Shown piece after piece: positions 34,790 to 45,536 of a stretch of 64,000 nt of DNA. The position numbers were made by a program, and so were the translations under genes. The notes under the pieces were generated by a model. That model did no database searches. It saw only the letters and a list, made by a program, of their open reading frames with translations, and was not told where the DNA came from. Source of the stretch: Bradyrhizobium sp. 170. Its GTDB lineage: Bacteria; Pseudomonadota; Alphaproteobacteria; Rhizobiales; Xanthobacteraceae. The stretch spans positions 4,526,001-4,590,000 of the forward strand of contig NZ_CP064703.1 in NCBI RefSeq assembly GCF_023101085.1, in the 5' to 3' direction. Within the stretch, counting starts at the first letter, position 1. Every line of letters starts with the position of its first letter.

Positions 34790-35392
34790 TTACGTCCGCG
34801 TCGGCCGGCGTCGCTTGACGGCGCTGCGCCGTGGCGTTCGCGCCACCCGTGGGCGCAGGCGGCTCATCGTTTCGCGTCGCGGCTTGACGGGCGGCTGCGG
34901 TCCGCGCGCCAGCTCCATCAGCATGCGCAGCGCTTCCACCACGGAGCGCTGGCGCACGGTGGTGCGGCCGATCGCGCCGAAACGGAATTCGCGGTGGAGT
35001 ATTTTTCCGTCGCGTGAGGCGACCGCGAAATGGACCAGGCCGACCGGCTTGCCCGGCGTGGCGCCGCCGGGACCGGCAATGCCGGTAATGGATACCGCGA
35101 GATCGACGCCGGCTTTTTCCAGGGCGCCGATTGCCATCGCGGTCGCGGTTTCCTTGCTGACCGCGCCGAAGGTCGCAAGCGTCGTCGCCTTGACGCCGAG
35201 CATCGCGCGCTTGGCATCGTTGGAATAGGTGACGAAACCGCGGTCGATCACGTCTGACGAGCCGGGAATGTCGGTGAGCGCGCCGGCGACCAGGCCGCCC
35301 GTGCAGGACTCTGCGGTGGCGATCGTCAGCTTGCGCATCCGGCACAAATCGAGCAGCGAGCGGGACAGGGCGCGCGCGTCGCTGCCGCTCAT
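34790..35392 (-). CDS. CinA-family nicotinamide-nucleotide amidohydrolase
   Basis: A 200-residue PncC/CinA C-terminal-type amidase: ATAESCTGGLVAGALTDIPG, AVSITGIAGPGGATPGKPVG and GLVHFA are the family motifs. It deamidates NMN to NaMN in pyridine-nucleotide recycling. The last 35 or so residues are an Arg/Lys-rich basic tail not typical of the family. Coupled to ispDF, whose stop precedes this ATG by a single base. Confidence 0.92.
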   Translation of the reverse strand: MSGSDARALSRSLLDLCRMRKLTIATAESCTGGLVAGALTDIPGSSDVIDRGFVTYSNDAKRAMLGVKATTLATFGAVSKETATAMAIGALEKAGVDLAVSITGIAGPGGATPGKPVGLVHFAVASRDGKILHREFRFGAIGRTTVRQRSVVEALRMLMELARGPQPPVKPRRETMSRLRPRVARTPRRSAVKRRRPTRT

Positions 35393-35393
35393 G

Positions 35394-36575
35394 TTACTCG
35401 CTCCAGGGCAGACGGATGGTGGCGCTCGCGGTCGCCGCGATGCCTTCCTCGCGGCCGGTAAAGCCGAGCCGTTCGCTGGTCGTTGCCTTGACGGCGACGC
35501 GCGAGATGTTCAGCCCGGTAATCTCGGCAATGCGGGCGCGCATGGTATCGCGCAGCGGGCCGATTTTCGGGCGCTCGCAGATCATCGTGACTTCGAGATT
35601 GGCGATCCTGCCGCCGCGCGCGGTGACGCGGTCGACGGCATATTTGAGGAACTTGTCGGACGCGGCGCCCTTCCACTGCGGATCGCTCGGCGGAAAGTGC
35701 GAACCGATATCGCCGTCCGCCAGCGCGCCAAGAATGGCGTCGACCAGGGCATGCAGGCCGACGTCGCCATCGGAATGGGCAAGAAAGCCGCGTGTATGCG
35801 GCACCCGTACGCCGCAGAGCATCAGATGATCGCCGTCGCCGAAAGCGTGCACGTCGTAACCGGTGCCGGTCCTGATGTCGCCGAGCTGGGCGGCGAGGCG
35901 GGCTTCCTCGCGGATGAAATCTTCAGGCGTTGTCAGTTTCATGTTTGCAGGATCGCCTTCAAAGGTCGCTACCGTCAATCCCGCCCATTCCGCGAGCGCC
36001 GCGTCGTCGGTGAAATCGCCGCGGCCGTCGCGCGCGGCGCGGCGATGGGCATCGAGAATCACATCGAAGCGAAACGCCTGTGGTGTCTGTGCGATTCGCA
36101 GCCGTGCGCGTTCGGGCGTGGCCTCGACATCGCCGGTATCGCTGATTTGCTTGATCGTGTCTGTGACCGGGATCGCAGGGACCGCCGCGCCGGTGCGGCC
36201 GGCGGCATCGATTGCTCGAGAAATCACCGCAGGGGTCACGAAGGGGCGCGCGGCGTCGTGGATCAGAACGATGTCGGGCTTCTCCGCCGCCAGCGCCTCG
36301 AGCCCGGCATGCACGGATGCCTGACGTGTCGCGCCGCCATTGGTGGGCGGCTGGTGGCGTAGTCCAGCGACGGCCGCATTGAAGATGGCGGCATCATCGG
36401 GATTCACCACCGGCTGCACGGCAAACACGTCCGGATGCCGGCAGAACGCCTCCATGGCGCGGAAAATTACCGTCTGTCCGCCGATCTCGCGATATTGCTT
36501 GGGTCCGCCGCTGCCGGCGCGAAGCCCGCGTCCGGCTGCGACGAGGATGGCTGCGGTACGCTCAGGTCTGGGCAT
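35394..36575 (-). CDS. ispDF: Bifunctional IspD/IspF (MEP pathway)
   Basis: A 393-residue fusion. Residues 1-230 are IspD (CDP-ME synthase; [20 protein letters not shown] nucleotide loop, [13 protein letters not shown]). Residues 235-393 are IspF (MECDP synthase; [16 protein letters not shown] and [20 protein letters not shown] with the metal-binding Asp/His). It makes isoprenoid precursors. The fused form is the normal one in alphaproteobacteria. Expressed with the cinA-like gene. Confidence 0.96.
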   Translation of the reverse strand: MPRPERTAAILVAAGRGLRAGSGGPKQYREIGGQTVIFRAMEAFCRHPDVFAVQPVVNPDDAAIFNAAVAGLRHQPPTNGGATRQASVHAGLEALAAEKPDIVLIHDAARPFVTPAVISRAIDAAGRTGAAVPAIPVTDTIKQISDTGDVEATPERARLRIAQTPQAFRFDVILDAHRRAARDGRGDFTDDAALAEWAGLTVATFEGDPANMKLTTPEDFIREEARLAAQLGDIRTGTGYDVHAFGDGDHLMLCGVRVPHTRGFLAHSDGDVGLHALVDAILGALADGDIGSHFPPSDPQWKGAASDKFLKYAVDRVTARGGRIANLEVTMICERPKIGPLRDTMRARIAEITGLNISRVAVKATTSERLGFTGREEGIAATASATIRLPWSE

Positions 36576-36828
36576 CTGGACTCAAATACGAACGAATCAG
36601 GGTTGGGGAGGGCGTTCAGGCCGCGCTGGCGCACAGCCCTTACCATGCCGAATACGGAAAACAGAGTGATTCCCATCACCTGTGGGAAAAGCGGTTTTTG
36701 TTGCAGTGCACTTGCACAAATGATAGATCTGTCTAAAGTGTAGGCAAGAAGCTTGACTGCCCAAGATTTGTGCTCACAATATGCCTCGACGGTTGCAATG
36801 AAGCCGCCGCCATAACCATGAGATCGAC

Positions 36829-37863
36829 GTGACCGGCCCGGAAAGTTCACGCTCTAAGCCGTTGAAAATAGGCGAGATTGCTGCCGCCAACCGGGTTCTC
36901 CTGGCGCCGATGTCCGGCGTCACCGATGCCCCCTTTCGACGTCTTGCCGCCACCCTCGGCGCCGGACTGGTCGTCTCAGAGATGACCGCCAGCGACGAAC
37001 TCGTGCACGGCAGGCCGATGTCGCTTCTGCGCTGCGAGACAGCCGGTGTCGGACCGCACGTCGTTCAGCTCGCGGGTTGCGAGGCGCATTGGATGGCGGA
37101 GGGCGCACGGGTTGCGGAAGCGGCCGGCGCCGACATCATCGATATCAACATGGGTTGTCCGGCACGTCATGTCACCGGCGGCCAGTCCGGCTCGGCGCTG
37201 ATGCGCGATCTCGATCATGCGCTCAAGCTGATCGAGGCGACGATCGCAGCGGTGAAAGTGCCGGTGACGCTGAAGATGCGGCTTGGCTGGGACGATCGCT
37301 CGCTCAACGCGCCCGAACTGGCGCGCCGCGCAGAGCAGGCTGGCGTGCAGATGATTACCGTGCACGGGCGCACGCGTTGCCAGTTCTACAAGGGCGCGGC
37401 CGATTGGGCTGCCGTGCGCGCGGTCAGGGACGCGGTCTCCGTGCCTCTCGTCGTCAACGGCGACATCACTTCATTCGAGAAGGCGGTCCAGGCGCTGGAA
37501 GTGTCGGGCGCGGACGCCGTGATGATCGGGCGCGGTGCGCAGGGCCAGCCCTGGTTGCCGGGGCAGATCGGCCGCCGGCTCGAAACCGGGAAGGCCGAGG
37601 TAACGCCGGCGCTTTCCGAGCAGCTCATCCACATTCGAGCGCTCTACGACGAAGTTTGCAGCCACTATGGGCTGCGCATCGGGCTCAAGCACGCGCGCAA
37701 GCATCTCGGCTGGGCCCTGGAGATCGCAGCTCAGTGCAGCCGCGCGCCGGCCGAGACGCTGAAGGGCTGGCGCCAAAGGATTCTGACGGCGGAGGATCCG
37801 CATCGCGTGCATCGCTCGCTGCAGGACGCGTTCGACGATTTTGCATGGAGGGCTGCTGCATGA
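36829..37863 (+). CDS. dusB: tRNA-dihydrouridine synthase B (NifR3)
   Basis: A 344-residue FMN enzyme: [40 protein letters not shown] (catalytic Cys), [23 protein letters not shown] and [16 protein letters not shown]. The start is GTG (36829); an ATG at 36818 gives an immediate stop. First gene of the dusB-ntrB-ntrC operon, as in other rhizobia; its TGA overlaps the ntrB ATG. Confidence 0.95.
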   Translation: MTGPESSRSKPLKIGEIAAANRVLLAPMSGVTDAPFRRLAATLGAGLVVSEMTASDELVHGRPMSLLRCETAGVGPHVVQLAGCEAHWMAEGARVAEAAGADIIDINMGCPARHVTGGQSGSALMRDLDHALKLIEATIAAVKVPVTLKMRLGWDDRSLNAPELARRAEQAGVQMITVHGRTRCQFYKGAADWAAVRAVRDAVSVPLVVNGDITSFEKAVQALEVSGADAVMIGRGAQGQPWLPGQIGRRLETGKAEVTPALSEQLIHIRALYDEVCSHYGLRIGLKHARKHLGWALEIAAQCSRAPAETLKGWRQRILTAEDPHRVHRSLQDAFDDFAWRAAA

Positions 37864-39035
37864 GTTCAGCCGCAGAACATCGCCGCCCCGTGCCCGCCGA
37901 CAGCGAGGCCATCCTCAACGCGCTGCCCAATCCGGTGCTGCTGGTGGCGCCCGATGGCCGCATCGTCGACGCCAATATCGCCGCCGAATCCTTCTTCGAG
38001 ATCTCGACGCAATTTTTGCGGCGGCAGTCGCTGAAGGAACTGGTGCCGTTCGGCAGTCCGCTGCTGGCGTTGATCGACCAGGTGCGCGCGAGCGCCTCGC
38101 CGGTCAACGAATACAAGGTCGATCTCGGTACGCCCCGCATCGGCGGCGATCGCCAGGTCGATCTTCACGTCGCCCCGCTCACCGAACGGCCCGGCCATAT
38201 CGTCGTGATGCTGCAGGAGCGCACCATCGCCGACAAGATGGACCGGCAACTGACACATCGAAGCGCGGCGCGCTCGGTGATCGCGCTGGCGGCGATGCTG
38301 GCGCATGAAATCAAGAATCCGCTGTCTGGCATCCGCGGCGCGGCGCAATTGCTGGAGCAGGCGGCCTCATCCGAAGACCGGATGCTGACACGGCTGATCT
38401 GCGACGAGGCGGACCGCATCGTCACGCTGGTCGACCGCATGGAAGTATTCGGCGACGACCGTCCGGTGGCGCGCGGACCGGTCAACATCCACTCCGTGCT
38501 CGACCACGTCAAACGGCTGGCGCAGTCCGGCTTCGCCCGCAACATCCGCTTCGTCGAGGAATACGATCCGTCATTGCCGCCGGTGCTGGCCAATCAGGAT
38601 CAGCTCATTCAGGTGTTCCTCAATCTAGTGAAGAATGCCGCGGAGGCCGTCGCCGATCTGGGCAGCGATGCTGAGATTCAACTCACCACCGCCTTCCGTC
38701 CCGGCGTTCGCCTGTCGGTGCCCGGCAAGAAATCGCGGGTGTCGCTGCCGCTCGAATTCTGCGTCAAGGACAACGGCTCCGGCGTGCCGGAAGACCTGCT
38801 GCCGAACCTGTTCGATCCCTTCGTGACGACGAAACAAACCGGCAGCGGGCTCGGCCTGGCGCTGGTTGCCAAGATCGTCGGCGATCACGGCGGCATCATC
38901 GAATGCGAATCCCAGCCGCGGAAGACCACGTTCCGCGTGCTGATGCCGATGTTCAATCCCACCAAACAGTTCGACCAAAGCAACCGCGACGGCGTTCCGG
39001 GTACGCTGCCGCCTGCCTCACAGGACGCAAGATGA
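37860..39035 (+). CDS. ntrB: Nitrogen regulation sensor kinase NtrB
   Basis: A 391-residue soluble kinase: an N-terminal PAS domain ([20 protein letters not shown]), HisKA with His149 ([20 protein letters not shown]), and HATPase ([34 protein letters not shown]). It phosphorylates and dephosphorylates NtrC under PII control. The start (ATGA overlap with dusB) is secure. Confidence 0.96.
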   Translation: MSSAAEHRRPVPADSEAILNALPNPVLLVAPDGRIVDANIAAESFFEISTQFLRRQSLKELVPFGSPLLALIDQVRASASPVNEYKVDLGTPRIGGDRQVDLHVAPLTERPGHIVVMLQERTIADKMDRQLTHRSAARSVIALAAMLAHEIKNPLSGIRGAAQLLEQAASSEDRMLTRLICDEADRIVTLVDRMEVFGDDRPVARGPVNIHSVLDHVKRLAQSGFARNIRFVEEYDPSLPPVLANQDQLIQVFLNLVKNAAEAVADLGSDAEIQLTTAFRPGVRLSVPGKKSRVSLPLEFCVKDNGSGVPEDLLPNLFDPFVTTKQTGSGLGLALVAKIVGDHGGIIECESQPRKTTFRVLMPMFNPTKQFDQSNRDGVPGTLPPASQDAR

Positions 39036-39044
39036 GGAGTACCA

Positions 39045-40487
39045 ATGCCCGCAGGTAGCATACTCGTTGCCGATGACGATACCGCCATCCGCACGGTTCT
39101 GAACCAGGCGCTTTCGCGCGCCGGATATGAAGTTCGTCTGACCGGCAACGCCGCGACGCTGTGGCGCTGGGTAAGCCAGGGCGAGGGCGATCTCGTCATC
39201 ACCGACGTGGTGATGCCCGACGAGAATGCGTTCGACCTCTTGCCGCGGATCAAGAAGATGCGGCCGAGCCTGCCCGTCATCGTCATGAGCGCGCAAAACA
39301 CCTTCATGACGGCGATCCGGGCCTCGGAACGCGGCGCCTATGAATATCTGCCGAAACCATTCGACCTGAAGGAGCTCATCACCATCGTCGGCCGCGCACT
39401 GGCCGAACCGAAGGAGCGGGTGGCAAGTTCGGCCGACGAGGGCGAATTCGATTCGATCCCCCTGGTCGGCCGCTCGCCGGCGATGCAGGAAATCTACCGG
39501 GTGCTGGCGCGGCTGATGCAGACCGACCTCACGGTGATGATCTCCGGCGAGTCCGGCACCGGCAAGGAACTGGTCGCCCGCGCACTGCATGACTACGGCA
39601 AGCGCCGCAATGGCCCGTTCGTCGCCGTCAACATGGCGGCGATCCCGCGCGACCTGATCGAATCCGAATTGTTCGGCCATGAGCGCGGCGCGTTCACCGG
39701 CGCCAACACCCGCGCGTCGGGCCGGTTTGAGCAGGCCGAAGGAGGCACGCTGTTTCTCGACGAAATTGGCGACATGCCGATGGAAGCGCAGACGCGGTTG
39801 CTGCGCGTGCTGCAACAGGGCGAATACACCACCGTCGGCGGCCGCACCCCGATCAAGACCGACGTTCGGATCGTGGCGGCGAGCAACAAGGATTTGCGCA
39901 TCCTGATCCAGCAGGGGCTGTTCCGGGAAGATTTGTTCTTCCGACTCAACGTCGTGCCGCTGCGCCTGCCTCCGTTGCGGGAGCGGATCGAGGATCTGCC
40001 TGATCTGATCCGGCATTTCTTCTCGCTCGCCGAAAAGGACGGCTTGCCGCCCAAAAAACTCGACACGCTGGCGCTGGAGCGGCTCAAGCAGCACCGCTGG
40101 CCCGGCAACGTGCGCGAACTCGAGAATCTCGCACGCCGGCTGGCGGCGCTTTACCCGCAGGACGTCATTACGGCCTCGGTGATCGATGGCGAGCTGGCGC
40201 CGCCGGCGGTCACCTCGGGCGGCAACGCCCCGATGGGCGTGGAGAACCTCGGTGGCGCGGTCGAGGCCTACCTGTCCTCGCACTTCTCCGGCTTCCCGAA
40301 CGGCGTGCCGCCGCCGGGCCTCTACCACCGCATCCTCAAGGAGATTGAGGTGCCGCTGCTCACCGCGGCGCTGGCGGCCACGCGCGGCAACCAGATCCGC
40401 GCGGCCGACCTGCTCGGCCTCAACCGCAACACGCTGCGGAAGAAGATCAGGGACCTCGACATTCAGGTCTACCGGAGCGGCGGCTAG
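39045..40487 (+). CDS. ntrC: Nitrogen regulator NtrC (sigma54 activator)
   Basis: A 480-residue response regulator: receiver with Asp54 ([11 protein letters not shown]), AAA+ domain with Walker A GESGTGKE (168-175), the sigma54-contact loop GAFTGA (215-220), and a C-terminal Fis-type HTH ([20 protein letters not shown]). It activates nitrogen-assimilation promoters. In related genomes ntrY follows closely; here 7.6 kb of other DNA intervenes. Confidence 0.97.
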   Translation: MPAGSILVADDDTAIRTVLNQALSRAGYEVRLTGNAATLWRWVSQGEGDLVITDVVMPDENAFDLLPRIKKMRPSLPVIVMSAQNTFMTAIRASERGAYEYLPKPFDLKELITIVGRALAEPKERVASSADEGEFDSIPLVGRSPAMQEIYRVLARLMQTDLTVMISGESGTGKELVARALHDYGKRRNGPFVAVNMAAIPRDLIESELFGHERGAFTGANTRASGRFEQAEGGTLFLDEIGDMPMEAQTRLLRVLQQGEYTTVGGRTPIKTDVRIVAASNKDLRILIQQGLFREDLFFRLNVVPLRLPPLRERIEDLPDLIRHFFSLAEKDGLPPKKLDTLALERLKQHRWPGNVRELENLARRLAALYPQDVITASVIDGELAPPAVTSGGNAPMGVENLGGAVEAYLSSHFSGFPNGVPPPGLYHRILKEIEVPLLTAALAATRGNQIRAADLLGLNRNTLRKKIRDLDIQVYRSGG

Positions 40488-40514
40488 CGATTGCATCCGC
40501 CGTCCTTCGGTTGA

Positions 40515-40735
40515 TCATTGCGCGGTCCAGCCACCATCGATGGCAATGGCGGTGCCCGTGATTTGATCTGCGGCAGCCGAGCACAGGTGCCACCGAGCTG
40601 CGCCGGCGAGACGAAATCCAGCGATGGCTGCTTTTCCGTCAATAGCGTTCGTCGCTTCCTTCTGGCTGACGTGTCTCTGCGGAGACGTCGCTGATCTGTT
40701 TTTCGACCAGCGGCATCCGCACCCAGCCGGAAGGG
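40515..40735 (-). pseudogene. Frameshifted C-terminal remnant of a 3-hydroxybutyrate dehydrogenase
   Basis: The minus strand retains, in successive frames, GWVRMPLVEKQISDVSAE, VSQKEATNAIDGK, QPSLDFVSPAQLGGTC and CSAAADQITGTAIAIDGGWT. This is the usual C-terminal third of a short-chain 3-hydroxybutyrate dehydrogenase. At least two frameshifts and loss of the N-terminal two thirds show it is dead. It begins 28 bp after ntrC and marks the left edge of the accessory block. Confidence 0.7.
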
Positions 40736-40791
40736 CGCGCACTCATTACGATATGAGTAGCGCGCCCTGTTCGGCCCTGATCAACAAGCGG

Positions 40792-41724
40792 TCAGTAGTC
40801 CCAGAAGACCGGTACCCAACGAAAGGCGTCGCCGTCGACCGCCACATGGCCGACGGATGGGAACGGCAGGTGAGTGGCCACCAGCAGCCCGCCGGTCTCA
40901 GCCAGTTCCCGCAAAAGACGGACCCGGACGCGGGCCGCCTCCTCGGGGTCGTGTTCGAAGCCGTTGAACCACTCGGGGTGTTCGAACCCGACCGCGAACA
41001 CGGCGTCGCCGGCGAACGTCAGCCGGTCGCCGCCGGACGCTAGGCGGACCACGCTGTGCCCGGGGGTGTGGCCGCCGGTGCGATGGACGATCACCCCCGG
41101 CGCCACCTCGTACTCCTCCTCGAACGGCCGCAGATGGCTGCGGTACTCTTTCATGAACCGCTTGGCGGTCGACCGAAGCGCGTCCGGGAAACCCGGCGGC
41201 ATGGAGACGCGGGAGAAATCGGGCGCCTCCCAGAACTTGACCTCAGCGGCCGCCACGTGGATCCGCAGGTCCGGACGCAGCCGCTCCTTCACCCCGTCGA
41301 CGAGCAGCCCGCCAACGTGGTCCATGTGCATGTGGGTAAGCACCACGTCGGTCACGGACGCGAGATCGATGCCGGCGGCCTCCAGTCGCTTGATCAACTG
41401 CCCGGCCCGCGGCAAATGCAAGTCCGGGTCCAACCCTAGCCCAGCGTCGATTAGGATGGTCCGGCCGCCGCTACGCACCACGACCACGTTCAACGCCCAG
41501 TCGAAAGCGTCCGGCGGCAGGAACATGTCGTTCAGCCAAGCTGCCCGGACGGCCGGAGCGGCGTTGTGTCCCAACATTGCGGTTGGGAGCGGTAGCACGC
41601 CGTCGCTGACCACCAGCACGTCAATGTCGCCGATGCGCAGCGCGTAGCGCGACGGGACCAACTCTTCAGGCTCCCGTCTGCCGGGGCGTGAGGTGTTGTT
41701 GAGGCTCATGTCTGTTAGGCTCAT
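40792..41724 (-). CDS. MBL-fold metallo-hydrolase
   Basis: About 310 residues, start taken at MSLTDMSLNN (41724); the frame extends to 41742. The metal-binding motif HMHMDH and the later HTPGHS and FAGDAVFAVG mark a metallo-beta-lactamase-fold hydrolase, close to the lactonase-like group. The substrate is unknown; lactone, quorum-signal or ester hydrolysis are possible. It is followed upstream on the same strand by a flavoprotein and an alpha/beta hydrolase, probably one transcription unit. Confidence 0.88.
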   Translation of the reverse strand: MSLTDMSLNNTSRPGRREPEELVPSRYALRIGDIDVLVVSDGVLPLPTAMLGHNAAPAVRAAWLNDMFLPPDAFDWALNVVVVRSGGRTILIDAGLGLDPDLHLPRAGQLIKRLEAAGIDLASVTDVVLTHMHMDHVGGLLVDGVKERLRPDLRIHVAAAEVKFWEAPDFSRVSMPPGFPDALRSTAKRFMKEYRSHLRPFEEEYEVAPGVIVHRTGGHTPGHSVVRLASGGDRLTFAGDAVFAVGFEHPEWFNGFEHDPEEAARVRVRLLRELAETGGLLVATHLPFPSVGHVAVDGDAFRWVPVFWDY

Positions 41725-41818
41725 GTTTGTCTCCTGTTTCATGGTAAAGGCTGCTGGCTGGTCTCGGTTGAGCAGGCCGCGCAGCCAGCGGGAAGCGCGG
41801 CCGTCATCGCTTGGGCGT

Positions 41819-43024
41819 CTAGAGGTCAGTCACGCGTTCCGGATCGGCCGAGGCGAGCGCAGCGGCGCGCTCGGCCTTTGGCGGATAGATCCAGACCGTG
41901 TTGATCTCCTGCTTGGTCTTCTTGGCGACATCGCCGACCATCTCGACCTTGCGCTCCCAGCCGCGCGTGAACAGCGCGCCGGCTTCGCCGAGATCGAGAC
42001 AAGTGACGTAGGCCTTCTGGTGATACGGCTTGGTCAGCACGCCCAGCAGTTCGGCCGCGGCATTGTTGCCGGCAAAGGCGCCCATCCGCGTGGCGTGCTG
42101 GCACGACATCAGCGCGTAGTTGCCGACATCGTCGCAGGCGGCGCGCGCGGCATCGCCGGTGGCGAACACGCCGGCGACCCCCGGCACGCGCAGCTCGCGG
42201 TCGACGAGCAGGCGGCCGAAATTGTCGCGCTCGGCGGGGATCTGCTGCGTCAACGGCGCGGCGCGAATGCCGGCCGCCCAGATCACCGTCTCGGTTTCGA
42301 TGCGTTCGCCGTTGGAAAGCGTGACGCCGGATTCGTCCAGCGAGGCGACGCCGGCGCCGAGCCGGGTCTCCACACCGAGCTTGCTCAGGGCGTCCTCGAT
42401 GACGGGACGGGGGCCTTCGCCCATATCGGGAGCGATCGCACTGTTGCGGTCGACGATGATGACGCGCGGCTTGGCGTCCTTGCCGAGGATTTTGCGAAGC
42501 CGCGCCGGCATCTCCGTGGCCGCTTCGATGCCGGTGAACCCGCCACCAGCAACGACGATGGTGTCGCGCCCGTTCATTGCCGGCCGATCGGCAAGGCGAT
42601 GCAGATGCTTGTCGAGGGCGACCGCGTCCTCGAGCTGATCGACGCTGAAGCCGTGCTCGGCAAGGCCGGGAATGTTGGGGCGGAACAGCCGGCTGCCGGT
42701 GGCGACGACCAGCCGGTCGTAGGACAGCGTCTTCCGCGTGCCCTTGGCGGTCGCGATCTGCACCACGCGGGCCTTGGCGTCGATCGTCTCGGCGCTGCCT
42801 TGCACATAGTCGACATCGATGGCCTTGAGGACATCCAGCAGCGGTGCCGACAGGGTCTCGGGCTTCTGTTCATAGAGCCGCGGACGGACCACCAGCGTCG
42901 GCTCGGGAGCTACCAGCGCGATCTCGAGCTGTTCGGGCGAGACGCCCTGGATGTCGCGCAGGCGGGCGGCAGAAAGTGCGGCGTACATGCCGGCGAAGCC
43001 GGCGCCAATGATGATAAGTCGCAT
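41819..43024 (-). CDS. FAD-dependent NADH dehydrogenase-like oxidoreductase (NDH-2 type)
   Basis: About 401 residues from the ATG at 43024 (a longer start at 43057 is possible). The FAD-binding dinucleotide fold is MRLIIIGAGFAGMYAALSAA, the second, NAD(P)-binding fold is TIVVAGGGFTGIEAATEMP, and the FAD motif is GVFATGDAA. Resembles type II NADH:quinone oxidoreductase/carotenoid-type flavoproteins, but lacks a clear C-terminal membrane anchor. Probably co-transcribed with the hydrolase genes. Confidence 0.88.
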   Translation of the reverse strand: MRLIIIGAGFAGMYAALSAARLRDIQGVSPEQLEIALVAPEPTLVVRPRLYEQKPETLSAPLLDVLKAIDVDYVQGSAETIDAKARVVQIATAKGTRKTLSYDRLVVATGSRLFRPNIPGLAEHGFSVDQLEDAVALDKHLHRLADRPAMNGRDTIVVAGGGFTGIEAATEMPARLRKILGKDAKPRVIIVDRNSAIAPDMGEGPRPVIEDALSKLGVETRLGAGVASLDESGVTLSNGERIETETVIWAAGIRAAPLTQQIPAERDNFGRLLVDRELRVPGVAGVFATGDAARAACDDVGNYALMSCQHATRMGAFAGNNAAAELLGVLTKPYHQKAYVTCLDLGEAGALFTRGWERKVEMVGDVAKKTKQEINTVWIYPPKAERAAALASADPERVTDL

Positions 43025-43072
43025 GTGATTTACTCCTGTGGTTGGGTTTCGATTCAAAGACGTGAAGGAGAA

Positions 43073-43903
43073 CTAGGTCGCCATGAACGCGAGCAGTTCA
43101 GCGTTGACGAGGTCGGCATGGGTCGTGCACATGCCGTGCGGCAGCTTCTCGTGGATTTTGAGTTTGCCGTTCTTCAGCAATTTCGCTGAAAGGGGGGCAG
43201 AGTCGGCGACAGGCACGATCTGATCGTCATCACCGTGCAGGACGAACGTCGGCACCGTGATGCTCTTCAGGTCTTCGCTGAAGTCGGTCTCCGAAAATGC
43301 TTTTATGCCCTCGTGGTGCGCCTTGGCGCTGCCCATCATGGCTTGGCGCCACCAGTTCCAGACAACCGCCTGCGATACCTTGCTGCCCGGGCGATTGTAT
43401 CCGTAGAATGGACCGCTTGCGAAATCGAGATAGAACTGTGACCTGTTGGCGGCAAGCTGGCTGCGCAAACCGTCGAACACTTCAATAGGCAAGCCGCCGG
43501 GATTGGTATCTACCTTCAGCATTAGCGGCGGCACGGCAGCAATCAGTACCAGCTTGGCCACGCGATCCTTGCCGTAACGCGCGACGTAGCGCGTGGCCTC
43601 GCCGCCGCCGGTGGAATGGCCGACGTGAACGGCATTGCGAAGATCGAGATGTTCAACGACAGCCGCGACATCGGATGCGTAGTGATCCATGTCGTGCCCG
43701 TCGCTCACCTGGCTCGAACGACCATGACCGCGGCGATCATGCGCGATGACGCGATAACCCTTGCCAACGAAGAAGAGCATCTGCGCATCCCAGTCGTCGG
43801 AACTAAGTGGCCAGCCGTGATGAAAGACGATCGGCTGAGCGGTCTTCGGGCCCCAATCCTTGTAGAAGATTTGGACGCCATCTTTAGTCGTAACGGTGGT
43901 CAT
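43073..43903 (-). CDS. Alpha/beta hydrolase (non-haem chloroperoxidase-like)
   Basis: A 276-residue hydrolase: [17 protein letters not shown] (oxyanion region), nucleophile Ser97 in VGHSTGG, acid Asp in [10 protein letters not shown], and catalytic His in [14 protein letters not shown]. This group acts as esterases, and as perhydrolases in vitro. First gene of the three-gene minus-strand unit. A collapsed copy lies just upstream at 44040-44207. Confidence 0.9.
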   Translation of the reverse strand: MTTVTTKDGVQIFYKDWGPKTAQPIVFHHGWPLSSDDWDAQMLFFVGKGYRVIAHDRRGHGRSSQVSDGHDMDHYASDVAAVVEHLDLRNAVHVGHSTGGGEATRYVARYGKDRVAKLVLIAAVPPLMLKVDTNPGGLPIEVFDGLRSQLAANRSQFYLDFASGPFYGYNRPGSKVSQAVVWNWWRQAMMGSAKAHHEGIKAFSETDFSEDLKSITVPTFVLHGDDDQIVPVADSAPLSAKLLKNGKLKIHEKLPHGMCTTHADLVNAELLAFMAT

Positions 43904-44039
43904 GGGTCGTTCCTTTCAGGAAAGCACTTCGTATGTGGTTTGATTCTCTCGAAGATCCGCGCGCTACCGGCCGCTGCTCCTCATGGAGGCAGCGATCGAC
44001 GACGACGCGAAGACGTGAAACGAAGGCGCCAGGCTGTTA

Positions 44040-44207
44040 TGGAGGCGCGCAATCCAGCATGAGCGGCATCGGCATGGGACGTTCACATGCCGTGCGGCAG
44101 CTTCTGGAACTGAGTGGCAAGCCGCGTTGAAAGACGACCGAATGAGCGGGCCTCGGACGCCAATCCCCAGGGATCGGGACGCCGTCCTTGATCATGATGG
44201 AAAGCAT
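44040..44207 (-). pseudogene. Internally deleted alpha/beta hydrolase remnant
   Basis: Starts MLSIMIKDGVPIPGDWRPRP then VVFQRGLPLSS, matching residues 1-35 of the hydrolase at 43073-43903. It then jumps directly to its last 25 residues in another frame (QKLPHGM, stop, TSHADAAHAG). About 200 codons are missing, so this is a dead duplicate. Confidence 0.65.
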
Positions 44208-44467
44208 CGGACTGGTGGTTCGAGCGGCTTGCGCCGGATTTTCCGTCTCTTCGCCAGTCGGCGATGTGAAGCGAACCGTCAATGAAAGCCCGTACATGAG
44301 GGCGCTTGCGACGACCCTCCGTCGTGATGTGACGGCATATGGGCCGATCAAATTCTTCCAGGCCATTGCTTGTCTCCTGTAGGCGTGAGCACCGCGATGG
44401 TCCTTATCTAGCGGACCAAACCTGTGACTGCCCCAGAGCGATTGCCGGACCTGTCGAGAGATTGCTG

Positions 44468-45424
44468 TTAACGCCTGCGCCTCCGCCAATCGCTCGGGGT
44501 TTCTCCGGTCAGCTTCCGGAACGCCGCGGCAAAGGCGGTTTGCGAGGCATAGCCGAGCTCCTCTGCGACCGAGACGACCGAGGCGTCGGTGTCGCGCAGC
44601 ATGTTCATGGCTTGCTCGAGCCGGTACTGACGCAGCCAGGCATGCGGCGAAAGGCCGGTGCTCTCCTTGAAGGCGCGGCAGAAGTGGAAGCGCGACAGGC
44701 CGGCATCCGAAGCCAGCGCCGCGAGAGAGACGTCCGCATCGCTGTCCGAGCGCAAGCGTTGGGTGGCACGGAGCAGGACCTTCGGCGACAGCCCACCCAT
44801 GGTCGGCTGGATCGTGGTTGGCGAGCCGGTATGCGCAACCAGCACGCGCGTGGCCAGGAGGTCTGTCAGCTGATGCCTAAACAGCGTATCCAGGGCCCCA
44901 TTGCCCTCCAGGGAATCGGCCGCGCTCAACAGCAATCGGGATGTGATGGGGTCAGGATGCCCCGTTCGTTCCAGGAGATTGATCGGTGTAGCGGTGTCGG
45001 CTTCGTCGGCAACGCGCTTGAGCGTGGTGTGAGGAAGATAGAGCTGAACGACATCAACGGGTTTCGGAATATCCCATCGGGAGCTTGATCCTTCCGGAAT
45101 GATGATCACAACCCCGGGACGAAACGTTCCAATCGCAACCGATCTTCCTGACCGCCGCTCCACGCGCTGCATCGAGCCGTTGTAAGCCATGATGACGTGA
45201 TCGGTCATGGGCTCGACGACGTCGTGCAATGGTTCATGTTTCCAGTGGGCGATCGTGCCGCTGGATGGGTCTGAAGCCATGCGGAGCGGTTGGGTGTGAA
45301 GCACGCGTGCCATCTCCGCATCGGCAGAACGGCGCTGGGCGTTCAGCAAATCGCGCTGGTGCGCCTCGGAAGTGTCTGGCTGATTTTGGTGCGAAAGATT
45401 GCGCGGGATTGACTGGCTGCTCAT
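44468..45424 (-). CDS. AraC-family transcriptional regulator
   Basis: About 318 residues from the ATG at 45424, which has a good RBS (GAGGAAAGG). The C-terminal HTH pair is seen in LAALASDAGLSRFHFCRAFK and VVSVAEELGYASQTAFAAAFRKLTGETP. The N-terminal domain is AraC-binding-type and cupin-like. A 41-bp element at 45496-45536 lies 72 bp upstream and is shared with the catalase-like gene. Likely controls the hydrolase/flavoprotein genes beside it. Confidence 0.9.
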   Translation of the reverse strand: MSSQSIPRNLSHQNQPDTSEAHQRDLLNAQRRSADAEMARVLHTQPLRMASDPSSGTIAHWKHEPLHDVVEPMTDHVIMAYNGSMQRVERRSGRSVAIGTFRPGVVIIIPEGSSSRWDIPKPVDVVQLYLPHTTLKRVADEADTATPINLLERTGHPDPITSRLLLSAADSLEGNGALDTLFRHQLTDLLATRVLVAHTGSPTTIQPTMGGLSPKVLLRATQRLRSDSDADVSLAALASDAGLSRFHFCRAFKESTGLSPHAWLRQYRLEQAMNMLRDTDASVVSVAEELGYASQTAFAAAFRKLTGETPSDWRRRRR

Positions 45425-45495
45425 GAACCTTTCCTCGCCGTTGAGAAGCATCGTTGAGCGTTCGGTGCGCGTTCTAGGCGCGTAGAACTACGGGG

Positions 45496-45536
45496 TCTTT
45501 CCCAAAGCCACCATGCTTTGCCCGATTCTGCTCCAA
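45496..45536. promoter_or_regulatory. Conserved upstream element, copy 1
   Basis: The stretch starting TCTTTCCCAAAGCCACCATG matches 33 of 41 positions with 47809-47849 in the same orientation. Each lies upstream of a minus-strand gene. Candidate binding site for one of the two AraC regulators. The rest of 45452-45877 contains no supported gene. Confidence 0.5.

Noticed and set aside
36690..36720. Sigma54-like TTGCA-rich stretch upstream of dusB
   Set aside because: The -24 GG is not present in the right place; not convincing as a sigma54 promoter.
39018..40496. 492-residue minus-strand frame over ntrC
   Set aside because: Shadow of ntrC.
41693..43189. 498-residue plus-strand frame over the NDH-2-like gene
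   Set aside because: Shadow; the minus strand carries clear FAD and NAD motifs.
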